Origin: Salvelinus alpinus
Taxonomy: Eukaryota > Chordata > Actinopteri > Salmoniformes > Salmonidae
Assembly: GCF_045679555.1 (NCBI RefSeq)
Contig: NC_092122.1
Location: 9,183,854 to 9,247,853, forward strand
Direction: 5' to 3'
Length of the DNA stretch: 64,000 nt
The number at the start of each line of letters is the position of its first letter. Within the stretch, counting starts at the first letter, position 1. Shown in pieces: positions 59,652-64,000 of this stretch. Made by a program: the position numbers and the translations under genes. The notes beneath the pieces are model-generated. The model saw nothing but the letters and a program-made list of their open reading frames with translations, made no database searches and was not told the origin of the DNA.

Positions 59652-62600
59652 TCAGCAGTCCTGGAGCAGGTCATACGGGCCACCCTCTACCACCTGGTGT
59701 TTGTCCTCCTCCTGTTAAAACACATTCATATGTCATCAGGAGTTATGGTGTCACCCCCTAGAGCAAAGGTGCTACTTCACCACGTATAGTTCAGTGGCAT
59801 TCATATTCATGCACATATTTTCTCTCCAGTGGTTGGTATACAAAGAAAATGGGGTGGAGTCACTTACAGGAAGCTCAGATGGAACTGGTTCACTTATGCC
59901 TCCGCCCCTGCCATAAGTGGGGTTAACTATGCTAGGGTTGCAGTCTGGAGGTGTCTCGTCCTCATCCTGCAAAAGAGGGCAAAGGTCAATTATCAAGTTT
60001 GAGGTCCCCCACGTTTTATTGTACATTTAGCTTCTGGACAAACAGAATAGCAGTAAACAGCTGATTGCCTGCAATGAGACAAAGGGTCATAGTTGAATGA
60101 TGTCGGAATGTTGTACAACAAACACACCTTAAAGTAGTGGAACTGGAATGGTTTGGTCTTGTGGGTGTAGAAGTGGTAGCCTACGAACCCAGCCCCAGCC
60201 ATCAGCATGATCAGTAGCACAACTCCAGTCCCCATCCCTGCCTTGTGACCCGCGTGGAGCTGAGGGACCAGTCACAGATAGGGTCAGAGGTCAGACACAG
60301 CAGTACACCAATACCTGACCTTACCAACTGATTTAGGATCAGTTCTCACAATTTGAGTCCGTCCTAATCTTAACCATAAACATCTCGTCAGAGATCAATG
60401 AGAGAAACTAAATCGAAAATGATGTAATAATCTCACCACTAACCAAGGGGGTGGGGCTTTGAGGGGTCCCTGCAGCACATGGATGATCCCATTGGATGCC
60501 AGGATGTCGGGAGTCGACGATGAAGCGGTCGTTGATATAACGTGAGGAACTCTACAGAGAGACCAGGATGGGACACGTTTGAGCTCACTGAGACTACAAT
60601 CATGAAGTCAAACTCTCTGTTCTATAAAATACACATATGTGGTCTATGAGGCTGGTTAAGTAGCTAATTTTCACATTTCCTCAAACATCTTAGTCCAATC
60701 TAGGAGACCCGGTTAAGCAGAGCAACATTTAATACGTTCCTATAACAGGGGGACTGAAAAACAACAGAAAACCTGAGTGTGGTACAGTGAGTGGATGAAC
60801 AAAGTACAGTAAGCACAGGGCTGATGTGAACAGTACGGTAGCTCCATGTCTCACCAGGGCCTTGGGGTTGAGGAAGTCAGCGATACCCATGACAATGAGG
60901 CTTTGGCCCAGCTGGGTGCGGATACAGCTGCCGTTGGTCAGGTCCTTCAGGGCCAAGGCCCAGCCCTCTGAGAGATGGTACTCCATGTCCCTGTGGGTCA
61001 GTGTCTGGACAATACAACACAGGAGAGTGTGTATGAGTGGGTGTACATATTTATACATATAAGTCTGAGGAAGGGCTCTATTCAATCAGGATCGCTGAAG
61101 CGGTATAGATTGTGTGATTGACATTTAAAGGTAATTTCCGATTGAGCCGACATATGCAGCGTTTACTGTGAATGTAGTCTCCCCTAACGTGGAAAACCAT
61201 GTGTTTGATGTATCTGATAGCATTCCACTCATTCCGCTCCAGCCATTACCACGAGCCGGTCCTCCCCAATGAAAGTGCCACCAACCTCCTGTGGTTATTA
61301 TTAACTAAAAAACTAAATATGCTTCTCTGCATCTCTGCTAAAATCTGGGTAAGATATTGAAAGGAATGTGAGTCTTATTCAGTACATTTAGCAATTGCTT
61401 GCTTTTCTAAAGTCTACCAACTTTGCCAGCAGGCAGGCCAGCTAAGGAAATTAGACAAGCTAGCTACTCAAGGTTGCTGGAAAATGGCGCGATATCGTAC
61501 GCCTTGATCCAGAGCATCCCAAACATGCTCAATGGGTGACATGTCTGGTGAGTATGCAGACCATTGAAGAACTGGGACATTTTCAGCTTCCAGGAATTGT
61601 GTACAGATCCTTGCGACATGGGACTGTGCATTATCATGCTGAAACATGAGGTGATGGCGGCAGATGAATGGCATGACAATGGGCCTAAGGATCTCATCAC
61701 GGTATCTCTGTGCATTTAAATTGCCATCCATAAAATGCAATTGTGTTCATTGTCCATAGCTTATGCCTGCCCATACCATAACTCCACCACCACCATGGGG
61801 CACTCTGTTGACAACATTGACATCAGGAAACCACTCGCCCACACGACGCCATGTTTGCCATCTGCCCGGTACAGTTGAAACCGGGATTCATCCCTGAAGA
61901 GCACACTTCTCCAGCGTGCCAGTAGCCATCAAAAGGTGAGCATTTGCCCACTGAAGTCGGTTACGACGCCAAACTGCAATCAGGTCAAGACCCTGGTGAG
62001 GACGACAAGCACAGAGATGAGCTTCCCTGAGACAGTTTCTGACAGTTTGTGCAGAAATGTTTTGGTTGTGCAAACCCACAGTTTCATCAGCTGTCCAGGT
62101 GACTGGTGTCAGACGAGGTGAAGAAGCCAGATGTGGAGGTACTGGGCTGGCGTGGTTACGTGTTCTGCGGTTGTGAGGCCGGTTAGACATACTGCCAAAT
62201 TCTCTAAATAACATTTTTATTTTATTATTATTTTGTATATTTAAACAGGACAAATCTGACATCTCTATGGGCATGATGCCTCTGGTGGTAATGAATGTAC
62301 AGGGCTGTGTGTGAGCAGCTGTGTGAGACAGTGCCTGCATATGTCCGGTGGTAATGTACAGAGCTGTGTGTGAGACAGTGCACAAATATGTCCGGTTGTG
62401 CATAATGCATGTCAGTGTGTGTTCTTGTACCTGGTTCTGGTACAGTCCAGTATTATCGGGTATAAACAGAGTGGACTGGATGGTCAGGTTACTGAGGCGC
62501 TTCACAGACTGTTTTCCTGACTCTGACATCTGGGACTATTCAGGATTTGCTGCAGATAAAAACAACACTGGATCAGTAACAAACCATTGTGAGTGAACAT

Positions 62601-63140
62601 ACAGTAAATCAAAACCTGAATATCATGATATATCTTTCCACTCTTCCTCTCTGAGGAGGGATGCGAGCGCTTTCCTCCTGTTTTTTTTGTCACACAGCAC
62701 TCAGCACTGGGATTCAGTGACAGTAGCAGCCAAGTACACGTCTGAACTCGTCGTATCAAAACATTATCTCAGAGTCCCCACAGCTTACTGTGTCACAGAA
62801 CCATCAAAACATGAGCAAATACGAGAACCCTCTGTTTCAAAGCAAGCCTTTGAAAAGGGAGCATCTGGGGTTAAGTAGGGATTTCAGAAATGATGTTGCC
62901 ACCACCAAAATGGTTTGTCTTTTCATCTCGAGTTGCTTTCCTCATCAACGAGGCTTGATGACTCATCGATGAGCAGCAGTGAGTGATTGCAGGTTTGGAT
63001 GCAGTGTGTTGTTTTACTCACCGATGCAGTCTGGTCCCCAGTACCCTGGACAGCAGTGGGGCTCAACCACCTCCTTGTAACACTCATGAGAACAGCCCTT
63101 GATAGACAACATCAGACTGGCCATGGGACTCACACGGTAC
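59652..63140 (-). CDS. stab2: Stabilin-2-like scavenger receptor, C-terminal exons; damaged copy
   Basis: Stabilins are large endothelial clearance receptors with EGF, FAS1 and Link domains. Minus-strand exons: 63022-63140 (Cys-rich, CSHECYKEVVEPHCCPGYWG), 62431-62529 (FAS1, RLSNLTIQSTLFIPDN), 60855-61004 (FAS1, MEYHLSEGWALALKDLTNGS), 60437-60551 (FAS1 end, SRYINDRFIVDS ... ILASNGIIHVLQGPLKAPP), 60128-60259 (TM, VVLLIMLMAGAGFVGYHFY), 59868-59966 (cytoplasmic, IVNPTYGRGG) and 59652-59711 (19 residues plus TGA). Exon 60437-60551 is 115 nt. One extra base in the GGG at 60509-60511 is needed to explain the frame change. The 63022 exon resembles an N-terminal stabilin Cys-rich block and ends in phase 1, but the next exon starts in phase 0, and no EGF or Link exon lies between. 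Hence a deleted pseudogene, a misassembly or missing exons. stab2 is preferred over stab1 by the FAS1-to-TM sequence. Confidence 0.82.
61072..61180. repeat. Palindromic salmonid repeat, second copy
   Basis: GGGCTCTATTCAATCAGGAT followed by TTTAAAGGTAATTTCCGATT and GAGCCGACATATGCAGCG. Same family as 59388-59545, in a stabilin intron. Confidence 0.55.
61468..62190 (-). pseudogene. Tc1-like transposase relic in a stabilin intron
   Basis: Minus strand: an N-terminal HTH piece (62180-61890: ISAQTVRNCLREAHLCACRP), then VMVWAG-like sequence and the frame 61740-61468 with MFQHDNAQSHVARI and SPDMSPIEHVWDALDQG (the D and E of DD34E). Split over several frames. Related to the remnant inside 48917-50202. 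Terminal repeats are not seen. Confidence 0.88.
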
Positions 63141-64000
63141 CTACAGAGAGAGAGATGACATATTACTGTGAGATACCTGCTGGAGGGTACGGTGCTACAG
63201 TAGTCACAATGCTCTGTACAACATATCTGGTTGTGTCTTATGTTAAGCAGAGACATTAGATATGATATAGATACTACTAAGAGATAGCCCCTTCATCTAT
63301 TCAATTTCTCCCTCACTCCGTTCCCTATTCTGTCCCCTTCTCCCCCCATATCCCTCTTCCACCCTCATTTACGTCCCATCACTCTCTTCTCTATCTCTCT
63401 CCCTCTCCGTCTGTCTCCTTCAGTTCCGTGATTATGCTCTGTAGCTCGTGTCCTGTGGCCACTACGTCCCCCGTGTCTTTGCCGATACAGATGACACCGG
63501 TCCAATTGGCTACAGACGTCGTGGAAACATTCTGCCAACACCAATGTATGATCTTCATTTGAGCCAGTTTGCTACAGTAGGAATAATCCTGCAGCAACAG
63601 GAAATGTGAATTTAATTAACTGTTATTTTTGTAGGGGTTGATACATTTTCCCTAAGGGAAAATCAAGTCTGAAATTTTTACGTGGAAATTACAAACTTCA
63701 GAAGCCTTTTTAAACCTCAAATACACTACATTTTAATATGTCTTAAAATGTCATGTTTAGAATACATCTGTGCCTATCATCGTGGACAGAACCATTGTTC
63801 TCCACTGGAACAGATCTACACTAAAGCTAGAGGACACCATACATAGTTTTAAAGTGCTACAGGATTATTACTTGACGTGTCTTGGACATCTGCTGTGCGT
63901 ATAAGCCTTTACAGACACCATTTTTATCAAATTTGACAGCAAACAAATGATAAGCTTCCAGTGGTTTCAGGAAATGGTAAGCTTGTGTGACCCTTAACCT
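63141..64000. other. Window end: unassigned sequence with one odd ORF
   Basis: A minus-strand frame (63597-63391) follows a good AG acceptor (TGTTGCTGCAG) and reads 66 residues with several Cys and NVSTTSVANWTGV before a TAG. It matches no family I recognise and lacks a clear GT donor. It might be an upstream stabilin exon, but the family's N-terminal signature is not seen. Treated as unproven. Confidence 0.3.

Noticed and set aside
59772..59966. Longer stabilin last exon reading to TAG at 59772
   Set aside because: A GTAAGT donor after GAGCTTCCT (59868) and a good acceptor before 59711 give a better family-like tail, with matching phase.

Overview
This is a window of a salmonid fish nuclear genome. 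The intergenic and intronic DNA is full of Tc1/mariner-type DNA transposons, one with outer inverted-repeat sequence of the Sleeping Beauty/salmonid Tc1 type. It also holds tRNA-derived SINEs, LINE relics and long simple repeats. Split genes with GT/AG introns confirm a vertebrate, and one 100-N run marks an assembly gap.

Four protein genes can be followed exon by exon. (1) tmtc1, plus strand: the last three coding exons (3600-8426), encoding the C-terminal TPR repeats. Its introns carry a 38-copy 20-bp minisatellite, a (CA)n tract and a ~3-kb 28-30-bp pyrimidine-rich satellite. (2) An ovochymase-1-like tandem trypsin-fold protease, plus strand, 9694-32493. It has a signal peptide, a canonical S1 domain whose catalytic-His codon falls in the assembly gap, a short linker and a second, atypical S1 domain. 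Its ~15-kb third intron is packed with repeats. (3) lmf2 (lipase maturation factor 2), plus strand, 43536-57243. It is complete, with 14 exons and 707 codons, and intact splice sites and phases. (4) A stabilin-2-like gene, minus strand, 59652-63140. It has the last FAS1 domain, the transmembrane segment and the cytoplasmic tail, plus an upstream Cys-rich exon whose phase does not match. It also carries a one-base frameshift, so this copy looks damaged or misassembled. lmf2 and the stabilin gene are convergent. tmtc1 next to ovch1 is also a human neighbourhood (12p11), which supports those names.

Layout: 1-3600, tmtc1 intron with a minus-strand LINE and repeats; 3600-9400, tmtc1 end; 9694-32500, ovch1 with an L1-like LINE, several Tc1 elements, solo-LTR candidates, a BED-finger/hAT relic and two ~1.8-kb TTAA-flanked elements; 32500-43300, intergenic nested stack (two LINEs, two Tc1 elements, one solo-LTR candidate, one MITE, two 56/57-bp mini-insertions); 43300-58270, lmf2; 58270-59650, convergent spacer; 59650-63140, stabilin gene; 63140-64000, nothing firmly identified.

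The most interesting material is mobile DNA. Two independent ~1.8-kb elements lie exactly at TTAA sites, which can be shown from the interrupted host repeats. Two 56/57-bp insertions of the same unit have their own target duplications. One Tc1 transposase ORF is intact, but its last codons are replaced by a nested MITE. lmf2 intron 1 has a 29-bp perfect inverted repeat inside a larger inverted module cluster.
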